Part shown: positions 1-8,193 of the stretch, one piece after another | How the letters are laid out: every line of letters begins with the position of its first letter | How positions within the stretch are numbered: position 1 is the first letter of the stretch | NCBI GenBank assembly: GCA_963794605.1 | Contig: CAWCEN010000002.1 | Location: forward strand, 930,001-994,000 | Source: VAXT01 sp963794605 | GTDB taxonomy: Bacteria > Actinomycetota > Thermoleophilia > Gaiellales > Gaiellaceae | Direction: 5' to 3' | Length of the DNA: 64,000 nucleotides | Made by a program: the position numbers and the translations under genes | Notes under the pieces: model-generated | Databases searched by the model: none | Told to the model about the DNA's origin: nothing | What the model saw: the letters and a program-made list of their open reading frames with translations, nothing else

Positions 1-350
1 TGCGCGACCTCGTACTCCTCGCTCAACCTCCGCTCGTACGCCTCCACCTGCTCGGCGAACGCGCCGCGGAGCTGAACCTCGCGCTTCTGAGCAGCCTCGA
101 GCTGCCCCCGGAGATCCTCGACCTCCGGGTTGACGCCGTTCAGCTCGACCGGGGTCGGCTCCTCGAAGTCGTAGCTCACGAACTCCGGCTCGGGCTCCTG
201 AGCGGGCTCGGGCGGGGTCTCCTCGGCCGACTCCGGCTGGAGTCGCTTGCGCAGCTGTGCGCGGAGACCGGTTCCGAAGCCGCCTTCGACGGTTTCGGGC
301 TCGCCCTTCTTCGTGTCGTCTTCGGGGTTGTCGTTTTGACGGAGGGTCAT
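1..350 (-). CDS. Hypothetical acidic coiled-coil protein, N-terminal part (cut by window edge)
   Basis: An open frame runs from ATG at 350 on the minus strand to the window edge without a stop, giving 116 residues. The first 60 residues are charged and rich in Pro and Glu. From about residue 75 the sequence turns into a heptad-like helix with repeated Leu, Glu, Gln and Arg, as in a coiled coil. It lies 32 bases downstream of tadC in the same direction, so it is probably the next gene of the Tad pilus operon. I recognise no family. A role in pilus assembly or placement is only a guess from position. Confidence 0.6.
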   Translation of the reverse strand, partial: MTLRQNDNPEDDTKKGEPETVEGGFGTGLRAQLRKRLQPESAEETPPEPAQEPEPEFVSYDFEEPTPVELNGVNPEVEDLRGQLEAAQKREVQLRGAFAEQVEAYERRLSEEYEVA

Positions 351-362
351 TCGAGGTTTGCT

Positions 363-399
363 CCTAGCCGAGGATCTTCTTCCTAGCCGAAGATCTTCT
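363..399. repeat. Short tandem duplication of the tadC 3' end
   Basis: Bases 363-380 and 382-399 are the same 18-mer with one mismatch, offset by 19 bases. The copy inside tadC encodes its last residues (KIFG) and stop. The outer copy would encode KILG and a stop. This looks like a small slippage duplication just after the gene, with no evident function. Confidence 0.6.
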
Positions 400-1291
400 G
401 GACGTTGAGGATGGCCGGCCCGAGGATGACGAGGAACATCGCCGGGAAGATGAAGAGCACTGTCGGGAACAGCATCTTGATCGGCGCCTTCATAGCCCGC
501 TCCTCGGCGGCCGCCTGCCTGCGCAGACGGGCGTCGGCAGCCTGGACGCGGAGGATCCGGCCCAGGGTCGTACCGAGCTGGTCGGCCTGGATGATCGCGC
601 GCGTGAACGCCGAGAGCTCCGGTGCGTCGACGCGGTCGGACATGCGCTTGAGCGCTTCCGAACGGCTCTCGCCGATCCGCATCTCGGACAGCGTGAGCCC
701 GAACTCGTCGGCCAGCGGGCCGTCCATGTGCTCGTTCAGCTTGGCCAGCGCGGCGTCGAAGCCGAGACCGGCTTCCACGCTGACGGCAAGCAGGTCGAGC
801 GCGTCAGGTAGATCGGCACGCACCTTCTCCTTGCGGCTGCGGGCCTTGAGCGTCAGCGCGTAGTCCGGTCCGAGAAAGCCCAGCGCGCCGGCCATCAAAG
901 CTCCCAGGACGATGCCGGTGAGCCCGCGGCTCGCCCCGAGCATCGAGCCGACGAAGACGCCGATCAGCGCGAGCAGCGCCTTCAGCGCGAGGTAGCCGGT
1001 GGGCGAGATCTTGTAGCCGACGCCGGCAGCCATCAGCCGGCGGCCCACGGAGTCCTTGCTCGACCGCGGGTTGAGCTTGAGCGCCCACCTGGAGAGGACT
1101 TCGCTGAGAGGAGCCACGACACGCTCGCGAAGGCCCTCGTTCGGCGTGCCGGACGGTAGCTCCATCTTGCCGTAGGTCGCGGCACGACGTACGGACACGT
1201 ACCGCTGGCGTGCCGGAGCAGTCACGATCTCGCCGAGGAGGAACGCCGCACCGGCGAGGCAGAAGACAGCGAGGACGAGTAGAAGAGTCAT
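383..1291 (-). CDS. tadC: Tad pilus platform protein TadC (type II secretion F domain)
   Basis: This 302-residue inner-membrane protein has an N-terminal membrane segment (about 1-22), a pair of hydrophobic stretches (about 95-145), a T2SS-F-type cytoplasmic helical domain (about 155-250, with DLPDALDLLAVSVEAGLGF) and a C-terminal membrane anchor (about 270-298). In Tad systems TadB and TadC form the membrane platform on which the TadA ATPase acts to extrude Flp pilin. It follows the VWA-TadB gene by 7 bases. Length and topology are normal for TadC. Family assignment is firm; the substrate is inferred from the operon. Confidence 0.88.
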   Translation of the reverse strand: MTLLLVLAVFCLAGAAFLLGEIVTAPARQRYVSVRRAATYGKMELPSGTPNEGLRERVVAPLSEVLSRWALKLNPRSSKDSVGRRLMAAGVGYKISPTGYLALKALLALIGVFVGSMLGASRGLTGIVLGALMAGALGFLGPDYALTLKARSRKEKVRADLPDALDLLAVSVEAGLGFDAALAKLNEHMDGPLADEFGLTLSEMRIGESRSEALKRMSDRVDAPELSAFTRAIIQADQLGTTLGRILRVQAADARLRRQAAAEERAMKAPIKMLFPTVLFIFPAMFLVILGPAILNVQKIFG

Positions 1292-1298
1292 ATGGTCG

Positions 1299-3176
1299 TT
1301 ACCCCTTGAACGAGACGATTTTCTTGAGGCACAGGGAGCCGAAAGCCATCATCCCGAGGCCGATGTAGATGAGCATGTGCCCGGTCTGCGAGTGGTAGAG
1401 CGGGTCCATGTAGGTCGGGTTGATGATGGTGATCGCGATCGCGATGAAGAACGGAAGCGCGACGAGCGTGTAGGCGCCCGCGCGTCCCATTGCCGTGAGG
1501 CCCTTCACCTTGCGAATGAACTGCTGCCGCTGGCGGACCGTGTCGGCCACCATGTCGACGAGCCCGGCGAGGCTGCCGCCGACCTGCTGTTGGATCTTGA
1601 CGGCCGTGATCACGAAGTCGAAGTTCTTCGAGCCGAGCCGCTCGGACATGTCCCAGAGAGCCGTTTCCAGCGGCTTCCCGAGGCGTGCCTCGGTGAGAAC
1701 CCGGTGGAACTCCTTGCTCGCGGGCGGGTTGCCCTCGTCGACGATCGTCTGCAGGCCGGCCTTGAAGCTGTGGCCTGCCTTGAGTGCCGCGGCCAGCGTG
1801 ATCAGGACGTCCGGCAGTTGGTTCTCGAAGGCGCTCAGCCGCCGGTTCGCCTTGAACCAGACGAACCCGACCGGCGCCACGGCGCCGGCGCCGAACGCGG
1901 CGAGCGTGATCAGCATCGACGGCGTCAGCATCGTGGCCAGGAGGCCGCCGACCAGTGCGAGCCCGCACATGACGTAGAAGATCTCGACCGTGCGCACGGG
2001 CAGGTCGCTGCGCTCCACGAGCCGGTCGAGACGCTTCCAGAGCTTCCAGCCCTCGAGGGCGCTCTCCGTCGCGTTGAACAGCCCGGCCGCGGCTGCGAGC
2101 CGCTCCCGCTCCTGCTTGCGCTTCTTGGCGACGTCCGGCGCAAGGTGGGGCCCGATCCGCTTCTTCAGGCGCGCACCCTTCACCGTCGTCAGCGCGAGCG
2201 ACGCGGCGATCAGCACGATGAAGAACGAGACGATGGCCATCACCTGCGTGCCGAGGACGGTCTTGAAGAAGACCTCGGGGAGCAGGTGCGACGGCTTCGC
2301 ATCGTCAGAGCCTGGGCCGAGGCTGGCCGGAAGCGTGATCGACTTCGGAACCGACTTCTGGCCTTCCCAGTTCGCTTCGAGGAACGCGGTGTCGCCGGGG
2401 CGGGCCGTGGTCGCGTAGTCGAGCATCCACGTGCGCTTCAGCTCGGCCGCGATGGCTGCGTACTCGGCGCTCAGCGTGGCGCTCGAGGACGTGCCGTGAT
2501 AGACGCCGCCCGTCTCCTCTGCGAGCTTGTGGAGCGGGGCGGGGTTGAACTTCGGGCTCTCGATGGCGACGACGTAGATCGACGCGCCGGCCCGGCGTGC
2601 GGCCCCGATCGCGTCGTTCACCGAAGCGGAGCTCCGCGTCTCGTTGCCGTCGGTCACGACGATCATCACGCGCGCCTCGAGCGGCTCGTCTGCGAGCACG
2701 TTCGAGGACTTGACGATCGCGTCGTAGAGCGTGGTGCCCTGGACGGGGTCGATCTGGATCGATTTCAGCGCGCCGGTGGAGTCGCTGCGTTCGGTCGAGA
2801 AGTCGGTCAGGAGCTGGGCCTTCGTGGCGAAGCTCGCCACCGCGACCCGATCCTCCGCCGGCTTCGACGCAACGAAGCTGCGGGCCGCCGCGATCGCATG
2901 TGCCAGCGGCGCGCCCCGCATCGACTGCGAACGGTCGATCGCGAGGACGACGGACTTCTCCGCGCCGAGGTTCTCCGACCGGTCGATCCGGACGGCCTGC
3001 CCGTTCTCGCGCAGCTTCGGGGCCTGCGAGCTCGGCTCCGAGGTCAGGACCGTGACGCGCAGGACCGGGTACTCGCTCGTTCCGACGCTGCTGACCGAGA
3101 CGCCGGCGTTGGCGGCCGGCACGCAGAGCCCAATCGCTCCTGCAAGAGCGACTGCGATGAGACGCTTCCGGCTCAT
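1299..3176 (-). CDS. tadB: VWA domain-TadB fusion, Tad pilus platform protein
   Basis: The 625-residue product begins with a Sec-type signal peptide (1-24, ending PAANA). A von Willebrand A domain follows with an intact MIDAS motif (D81-x-S83-x-S85) and a second acidic loop (VVTDGNE). After a membrane segment near 330-350 comes a TadB-like region with further membrane segments and a T2SS-F domain (about 455-580). I chose ATG at 3176 because it overlaps the tadA stop in an ATGA and puts the signal peptide at the start; the longer upstream frame is antisense-like. TadB is usually about 300 residues, so the extracytoplasmic VWA half is an added module, perhaps for metal-dependent adhesion or sensing (inference). 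Confidence 0.85.
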   Translation of the reverse strand: MSRKRLIAVALAGAIGLCVPAANAGVSVSSVGTSEYPVLRVTVLTSEPSSQAPKLRENGQAVRIDRSENLGAEKSVVLAIDRSQSMRGAPLAHAIAAARSFVASKPAEDRVAVASFATKAQLLTDFSTERSDSTGALKSIQIDPVQGTTLYDAIVKSSNVLADEPLEARVMIVVTDGNETRSSASVNDAIGAARRAGASIYVVAIESPKFNPAPLHKLAEETGGVYHGTSSSATLSAEYAAIAAELKRTWMLDYATTARPGDTAFLEANWEGQKSVPKSITLPASLGPGSDDAKPSHLLPEVFFKTVLGTQVMAIVSFFIVLIAASLALTTVKGARLKKRIGPHLAPDVAKKRKQERERLAAAAGLFNATESALEGWKLWKRLDRLVERSDLPVRTVEIFYVMCGLALVGGLLATMLTPSMLITLAAFGAGAVAPVGFVWFKANRRLSAFENQLPDVLITLAAALKAGHSFKAGLQTIVDEGNPPASKEFHRVLTEARLGKPLETALWDMSERLGSKNFDFVITAVKIQQQVGGSLAGLVDMVADTVRQRQQFIRKVKGLTAMGRAGAYTLVALPFFIAIAITIINPTYMDPLYHSQTGHMLIYIGLGMMAFGSLCLKKIVSFKG

Positions 3177-4612
3177 GTGAACCCGCCGAAGCTCGCGACG
3201 GCCAGGTTCGCGCGGTAGCCGGACTGATCCTCGTCGAAGAAGTTCGGCTGGAGGGCGACGCCGTGCGCAGCCATCTTGTCGAGGAAGTGCGGCTTCAGGC
3301 CGGTGCATCCGAGAGGCGAGAGCAGTCTCGTCCCGCCGCCGAACGCGGTGTCCTCGTCCGGAGGCTTCGCCAGGAAGATGTCCTGGAGCGTGATCACCTC
3401 GGACTCCATGCGGAGCACCTCGGTGATGTGGGAGATCCGGCGCGAGCCGTCCACCAGGCGCGTGATCTGAACGAGCAGGTCGAATGCGCTCGAGATTTGC
3501 TCGCGGATCGCCCGGAGCGGAAGGTCGACGCCGGCCGTGAGCACGAGCGTCTCGAGCCTGGACAGGGCGTCTCGAGGGGAGTTCGCGTGGATCGTGGTCA
3601 GCGAGCCCTCATGGCCCGTGTTCATGGCCTGGAGCATGTCTAGCGTCTCCGCTCCGCGGACTTCTCCGACGATGATCCTGTCGGGGCGCATACGGAGGGA
3701 GTTCCGGACCAGCTCGCGGATGCGAATCTCGCCCTGGCCCTCGATGTTCGGGGGCCGCGCCTCGAGCGTGATCACGTGCTCCTGCTGGAGCTGGAGCTCG
3801 GCGGCATCCTCGATCGTGACGATTCGCTCGTCGCCCGGCACGAAGGCCGAGATCGCGTTCAGCGTCGTCGTCTTACCTGTGCCGGTACCGCCGGTGATCA
3901 GCACGTTCAGCTTCCCGCGCGTGCAGGCGGCGAGGAACTGAGCCGCCTTCGGGGTGACCGTCCCGAAGCTGATCAGGTCGTCCATCGTGTATGGATCGCG
4001 TGAGAACTTGCGGATCGTCATTGTCGGCCCGCGCAGCGAGAGCGGCGGGATGATCGCGTTCACACGGCTTCCGTCGGGAAGGCGCGCGTCGACCATCGGC
4101 GACGCCTCGTCGATTCGGCGGCCGACCTGGGACACGATCTTGTCGATGATCCTCAGCAGGTGGGCGTTGTCGGCGAAGGTCGTCGCGCTGCGCTCGAGCT
4201 TGCCGTCCCGCTCGATGAAGATCCGGTCGAAGTTGTTGACCATGATCTCGGTCACGGTGTCGTCGCGGAGCAGCGGCTCCAACGGCCCGTAGCCAAGAAT
4301 GTCGTCAGTGATCTCGCGAACGATGCGCCGCCGCTCCTCGCGGGTCAGCGGAGTGCGGTCGAGCGCGAGCTGTTCCGTGACCTCGCGTAGCACGCGGTCG
4401 TTCAGGTTCTCGCTCGTCTCGGTCGTGAACAGGTGTGGACCGAGCTTCGCGATGCACGCGTGGTGCACCCTGGTCTTCAGTTCCGCGTACGGATCGGCGG
4501 GCTTGTCCGGCTTCGGCTGCTCGCCGATGACCGGGCTCGAGGTGAGCGCGGTGGGCTGCTCTTCGTTTCCAGCCTCGCCGTTCTCGCCCTTGATGCGGTC
4601 GTGAAGGCCCAT
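3173..4612 (-). CDS. tadA: Tad pilus assembly ATPase TadA/CpaF
   Basis: This 479-residue secretion ATPase of the GspE/VirB11 superfamily has Walker A GGTGTGKT at 241-248, a Walker B-like strand (RIIVGEVRG, 312-320) and the His box (GHEGSLTTIHAN, 333-344). The N-terminal domain (about 40-210) matches CpaF-type ATPases. The enzyme hydrolyses ATP in the cytoplasm to drive pilin assembly through TadB/TadC. Its stop overlaps the start of the next gene by 4 bases (ATGA), and cpaE ends 2 bases before its start. The C-terminus carries the short conserved segment seen in CpaF (GLKPHFLDKMAAHG). Confidence 0.95.
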   Translation of the reverse strand: MGLHDRIKGENGEAGNEEQPTALTSSPVIGEQPKPDKPADPYAELKTRVHHACIAKLGPHLFTTETSENLNDRVLREVTEQLALDRTPLTREERRRIVREITDDILGYGPLEPLLRDDTVTEIMVNNFDRIFIERDGKLERSATTFADNAHLLRIIDKIVSQVGRRIDEASPMVDARLPDGSRVNAIIPPLSLRGPTMTIRKFSRDPYTMDDLISFGTVTPKAAQFLAACTRGKLNVLITGGTGTGKTTTLNAISAFVPGDERIVTIEDAAELQLQQEHVITLEARPPNIEGQGEIRIRELVRNSLRMRPDRIIVGEVRGAETLDMLQAMNTGHEGSLTTIHANSPRDALSRLETLVLTAGVDLPLRAIREQISSAFDLLVQITRLVDGSRRISHITEVLRMESEVITLQDIFLAKPPDEDTAFGGGTRLLSPLGCTGLKPHFLDKMAAHGVALQPNFFDEDQSGYRANLAVASFGGFT

Positions 4613-4614
4613 GT

Positions 4615-5802
4615 CTAGCTCCCGTTCTTTCCGAGGAACCGTCGCTTTCCGTTCTCGGCGGGCTTCGCAGGCAGGAGGCTCTTCGCCATCTCGCGCACGG
4701 CGCGGCCGAAGTCCGACTTCGGGTCCGAGAGCACGGCCGGGTTCGACCGGTTGACCGCCAACGGAACGACGCGGTCGCTCGGCACTTCGAAGCGGATCTT
4801 CGTCTCGAGAGCCGCCTCGACCTCGCCCTTCTTCATGCCGACGTTCGAGTTCGCCCTATTTAGAACGACCCGGACGCGCTCGACGGGGAAGGACAGAAGC
4901 TGCAGCGTCTGGAGGCTCAGGCGGACGTTCTTGATCGTCGGCACGTCGAGTCCACAGACGAGGAGCAGGTCGTCGGACTGGTCGAGCGTCGCCAGCATCG
5001 GCCCGTGAAAGAACGGGGACGTGTCGACGACGATCACCTCGTACGACTCCTTCGCGACCTCCATCAGCCGGGCCAGCTTGGCCTCGGTGACGAGCTCGGC
5101 ATCCTCAGGCCGGATCGGTGCCGGCAGGACGTCGAGGCCCGACGAGTGGCGGGTCGTGTAGCCGGCGAGCTTCTCGGGGTCGAGCTCGCCCGGAGCGGTG
5201 ACGAGATCCTGAATCGTCTTCTCCGGCTCGATCCCGAGCATGATCGCCGCGTCCCCGAACTGCAGGTCGAGGTCGAGCAGCAGCGTCTTCTTGCCCGCGT
5301 TCTTCGCGAAGCAGACGGACAGGTTCGTGGCCGTGACGGTCTTGCCGGTCCCGCCCTTCGGCGAGAACACGGTGAGCACCCGGCCGTTGCCGCGGGAGTG
5401 TCCCTTCTTGCCGCGTCGACCCGAATGGCTCGCCTTGCGAATCGCGAAGACGACGTTCTCGGTCAGCTGCGGAAGAAGCAGCACGTCGGCGACGTCGGCA
5501 TCGAGCGCCTCCTCGAGCAGGGCCGAAGCCTCGCCCGAGGCGAGCAGGACGATCGGCGCCTGGGTGTACTCGCGGATCGCCGCGATCTCGTCGGCGGGCA
5601 GCGCCGAGCTGCGGGTTGCGTGCAGGACTGCTTGCAGATGCCCGCCGGTCAGCGCGCCGGCTCCTGCGTTCACCTGGTCCGCGTGGCCCACGAGCTCGAG
5701 CTCCGAGTGACGCCCGAGGGCGTCACCCAGCTCGGCCAGGCCTTCGCAGTTCCCGGTGATGAAGATCCGCGTCTTCTCTCGTGTCTGCGTCTCGACGGTC
5801 AT
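4615..5802 (-). CDS. cpaE: Tad pilus localisation ATPase CpaE (MinD/ParA family)
   Basis: This 395-residue protein has an N-terminal receiver-like domain without an obvious phosphoacceptor (about 11-125), a basic Gly-rich linker, then a MinD/ParA-type ATPase with the deviant Walker A KGGTGKT at 149-155. CpaE-type proteins place the Tad machine in the cell. ATG at 5802 overlaps the cpaB stop (ATGA) and is preceded by a purine-rich RBS, so the longer upstream frame was discarded. The C-terminus ends in a basic tail. Assignment rests on domain order and operon position. Confidence 0.88.
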   Translation of the reverse strand: MTVETQTREKTRIFITGNCEGLAELGDALGRHSELELVGHADQVNAGAGALTGGHLQAVLHATRSSALPADEIAAIREYTQAPIVLLASGEASALLEEALDADVADVLLLPQLTENVVFAIRKASHSGRRGKKGHSRGNGRVLTVFSPKGGTGKTVTATNLSVCFAKNAGKKTLLLDLDLQFGDAAIMLGIEPEKTIQDLVTAPGELDPEKLAGYTTRHSSGLDVLPAPIRPEDAELVTEAKLARLMEVAKESYEVIVVDTSPFFHGPMLATLDQSDDLLLVCGLDVPTIKNVRLSLQTLQLLSFPVERVRVVLNRANSNVGMKKGEVEAALETKIRFEVPSDRVVPLAVNRSNPAVLSDPKSDFGRAVREMAKSLLPAKPAENGKRRFLGKNGS

Positions 5803-6563
5803 TGTCCGCTCCTTGCGCGTGCGCGCTGCCGGGCGTTGAGGCCGTCCATCGTGTTGGTCTTGGAGGTGTTGACTTCCTCCGGGCTGTCCGACGGATCGGT
5901 GACCGGGCGCAGCTGGAGCGACCACTCACCGTTGTTCACGACCCACCAGAACTTCGTGGCCTGGGAGTCGGTCATCGCGAGCATGACCGTGAACCCTTCG
6001 TTCGGGTTGCTGCCCAGGTGGCTGGTGACCGTGTTCGTGCTCGGCGCCTGGAGGACGAGGATGTTGCGCAGTAGCTGGCGGCTGACGTGGTGCGAACCCC
6101 CCTCGGGGAACTCCCAGGTTCCGACGATGTCGACGTGGTCGCCGTCCTTAAGCGTGCCGTTTAGCAGCTGCGGGCCAGTGGCGGGCACCTCGACTGCGCG
6201 GAGGTTGCCCTTCAGCTGGGCCTGGACGCCCTGCTCCTGCACGGAGCGGAAGCGTTGCGTGGAGACCTGCTCGCCGGCGTAGATCGCCTCAACTGCGACC
6301 TTGTCCGCGATCTGGTCGGGCTGCGTAATCGCACCGGGCACGACGCTGCGACGCGGAACCTGCTCCAGCCGGAGCCCGTTCCCCTGCGCGACGTCCGCGC
6401 CGGAGGTGCCGAGCGCGATGTCGTGTGTGGCGACGTACACGGGCACGTTGTGCTCGCCGTGCTGGACGCTCCGCTTGTAGTTCGTGACGTAGAACGTCGT
6501 CAGCAAGGCGGCGACGACCGCAAGTGCGATTGCGATCCCGATGTTCCGAAGTCGATATGTCAT
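5799..6563 (-). CDS. cpaB: Flp pilus assembly protein CpaB/RcpC (SAF domain)
   Basis: The 254-residue product has one N-terminal membrane anchor (about 7-27) and an extracytoplasmic SAF-type domain (about 40-105, VPVYVATHDIALG through the VEAIYAGEQV strand), followed by the RcpC/CpaB region. In diderms CpaB works with the secretin CpaC. No secretin gene is present here, which fits a single-membrane envelope where CpaB would act at the cell wall (inference). It overlaps cpaE by 4 bases and lies 25 bases after the TadG-like gene. Confidence 0.85.
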   Translation of the reverse strand: MTYRLRNIGIAIALAVVAALLTTFYVTNYKRSVQHGEHNVPVYVATHDIALGTSGADVAQGNGLRLEQVPRRSVVPGAITQPDQIADKVAVEAIYAGEQVSTQRFRSVQEQGVQAQLKGNLRAVEVPATGPQLLNGTLKDGDHVDIVGTWEFPEGGSHHVSRQLLRNILVLQAPSTNTVTSHLGSNPNEGFTVMLAMTDSQATKFWWVVNNGEWSLQLRPVTDPSDSPEEVNTSKTNTMDGLNARQRARARSGQ

Positions 6564-6588
6564 GGCGGCGGGTCTCTTTCTCCTTTGG

Positions 6589-7542
6589 TTAGTTGGTCAG
6601 CTCGATCTTGTGCACCCCGAGCCCTTCGGCCCCACCACCCCCGCCGTGGTCTGCCGGCACTCCGTCCGTGACGTAACGAGTGAAATGGCCGTAAATCGTC
6701 CCGTTGCTACCGCTCGTGGTATACGAGGTGATGACGTAGCCAACCCAGCCGATGATGTCGTAGATCGCGTTTCCGCCCGGCCCCTTGAGCAGTCGGTAAA
6801 CCGGAAACATCAGCTCGTGGCCGATCTGCTGGTCGAGGGCACTGGTGAACTGCCCGTTGTTGAAGCTCGCTCCCGTCGCCGACTCGTAGCGGCCGATGCC
6901 CAGATAGTCCGGGTAGCCGTTCAGCAGCCAGTCCGCGAGCGTGTTGGCACCGGGGTTCGGGTCACTCTGATCGAGATTGATCAGGCCGAACGAGCCCGCC
7001 GCGTCCTTGCCGCCAGACGTGTGGATGTCCTCGAGCGTCAAGGTCGTGGGAGAACCGAAATTGGGGTTGCACGTTGGGTGTTGGCCGCGTGTGCAGTTCA
7101 GAAGCGGATGCTTGTAGTTGACGGTGATCGGCGCGACGCCCTTGACCTCTTCGACGTTCCAGGCGCGCGCGGTGGCGTTTCCGGACACGGTCACCGTCTG
7201 GATGCCGAAGAGCTTCGCGAAGAAGCCGGGCGACGGCCGGGTGAGCTTGACCTTGATCGTGTCCGTCTCGAAGCCCCCCTGTTGGCTGAACGTGATCTGC
7301 GGGCTCGTCGAGCCACTCGGGCTGTTCTTGGCCGAGTACTGGTTCGCGAGCGACGTGGCTGTGGCGGTGTCCGGAAGCGCCTGAGCACCGGCGAGCGCAG
7401 AAGCATCGGCCGCGGACTGTGCAGCACGATGGGCGCGGTACCAGGAGCCGACGTCGAGGACGAGGGCCGCCATGCCCAGTAGCACCGTGAGGAAAACGAG
7501 GGTCAGCACCATCGACTGTCCCTTTTCGTTCATCTTTTTCAT
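6589..7542 (-). CDS. TadG-like pseudopilin/pilus-associated protein
   Basis: This 317-residue protein starts MKKMNEKGQSM, a prepilin-like leader with Gly-Gln at the likely cleavage site, then a hydrophobic helix (about 10-32) and an alanine-rich amphipathic stretch typical of TadE/TadG proteins (RAAQSAADASALAGAQ). The remaining 250 residues form a secreted domain of unknown fold. Start ATG at 7542 overlaps the TadE stop in ATGA, so the longer frame was rejected. It is probably a minor pilus or surface component. Clear in class, uncertain in exact role. Confidence 0.75.
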   Translation of the reverse strand: MKKMNEKGQSMVLTLVFLTVLLGMAALVLDVGSWYRAHRAAQSAADASALAGAQALPDTATATSLANQYSAKNSPSGSTSPQITFSQQGGFETDTIKVKLTRPSPGFFAKLFGIQTVTVSGNATARAWNVEEVKGVAPITVNYKHPLLNCTRGQHPTCNPNFGSPTTLTLEDIHTSGGKDAAGSFGLINLDQSDPNPGANTLADWLLNGYPDYLGIGRYESATGASFNNGQFTSALDQQIGHELMFPVYRLLKGPGGNAIYDIIGWVGYVITSYTTSGSNGTIYGHFTRYVTDGVPADHGGGGGAEGLGVHKIELTN

Positions 7543-7928
7543 TCGACTCGCTCCGTGGTAGTGCTCGTTAGGCGTCCGGATTGGGCGAACAAACCGAGCA
7601 GGCTGATTGAGTAGGGGTAGGTCGCCGTGACCTGCACGTCCGATCCCGGTTCCCAGTCCGAGACGCAAGCGGCAGTCAGGTCCGACTGCTTGAGGCCTTT
7701 CGCGGAGTTCCGGACCGCGTTGATGCATGTGTTTTGCGGGTTCGGGTCGCGCCGAGACACAACCGCCTTGCGGGCGCCGGCGCGCGTCGCGTCGGTCAAT
7801 GTGATGTAGTTGTTGAACGCGATTCCGAACTGGATGACCGCGAACAGCAGGAAGGCCAGGATCGGGAGGACGAGAGCGAACTCCGTCATCGTCTGGCCCT
7901 TCTGGCTCTTTAGAGAAATCTTTTTCAT
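7539..7928 (-). CDS. tadE: TadE-like pseudopilin
   Basis: This 129-residue protein has a basic leader and the cleavage motif KGQTMTEFALVLPIL: prepilin peptidase would cut after Gly, leaving Glu at +5 as in type IV-like pilins. One hydrophobic helix (about 17-37) is followed by a small extracellular domain with two cysteines that may pair. TadE and TadF class proteins are minor pilins needed for Flp pilus biogenesis. No prepilin peptidase gene (tadV) is visible in the window, so it must be elsewhere. Confidence 0.85.
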   Translation of the reverse strand: MKKISLKSQKGQTMTEFALVLPILAFLLFAVIQFGIAFNNYITLTDATRAGARKAVVSRRDPNPQNTCINAVRNSAKGLKQSDLTAACVSDWEPGSDVQVTATYPYSISLLGLFAQSGRLTSTTTERVE

Positions 7929-7983
7929 GGAGTGACTCTTCGGTCGTTTTGTGCGTCGAGTTGAATTTCTGTCTTCTTTCGAA

Positions 7984-8012
7984 GGGCGGGCCCTTCGTGG
8001 AAGGGCCCGCCC
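7984..8012 (-). terminator. Strong hairpin between flp and tadE
   Basis: Bases 7984-7996 and 8000-8012 form a perfect 13-bp stem with a 3-base loop, 20 bases after the flp stop. No T-run follows on the minus strand, so it is more likely a partial terminator or an mRNA-stabilising stem than a full stop. Either role would let the major pilin be made in excess of the assembly proteins (inference). Confidence 0.6.
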
Positions 8013-8031
8013 GATGCCATTCCGGCAGGTC

Positions 8032-8193
8032 TTAGGTGATGTAACCGGCGACCCGGGAAATGGCGTTGACGATGTTGCCGGAGAGAAGTGCGAGTGCGCC
8101 GAAAACGGCGATCGTGATCACGGCCAGGACGACGCCGTACTCGGCCATCGTCTGCCCCTCCTCACGCTTGAACGCGTCAAAAAGCTTCAGCAC
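8032..8193 (-). CDS. flp: Flp-type major pilin
   Basis: This 53-residue prepilin reads (M)LKLFDAFKREEGQTMAEYGVV. Cleavage after the Gly gives a mature pilin starting QTMAEYG with Glu+5 and Tyr+6, the Flp signature, followed by a hydrophobic helix to the C-terminus. I chose GTG at 8193 because a perfect GGAGGTGA Shine-Dalgarno lies about 5 bases upstream; a longer frame from 8325 lacks pilin character. It is first in the Tad operon and is followed by a strong hairpin. Confidence 0.9.
   Translation of the reverse strand: MLKLFDAFKREEGQTMAEYGVVLAVITIAVFGALALLSGNIVNAISRVAGYIT

Noticed and set aside
1377..3218. Very long plus-strand reading frame opposite the VWA-TadB gene
   Set aside because: It is composed mainly of Arg, Glu, Asp and Gly codons typical of antisense frames in GC-rich DNA; the minus-strand gene has clear domains.
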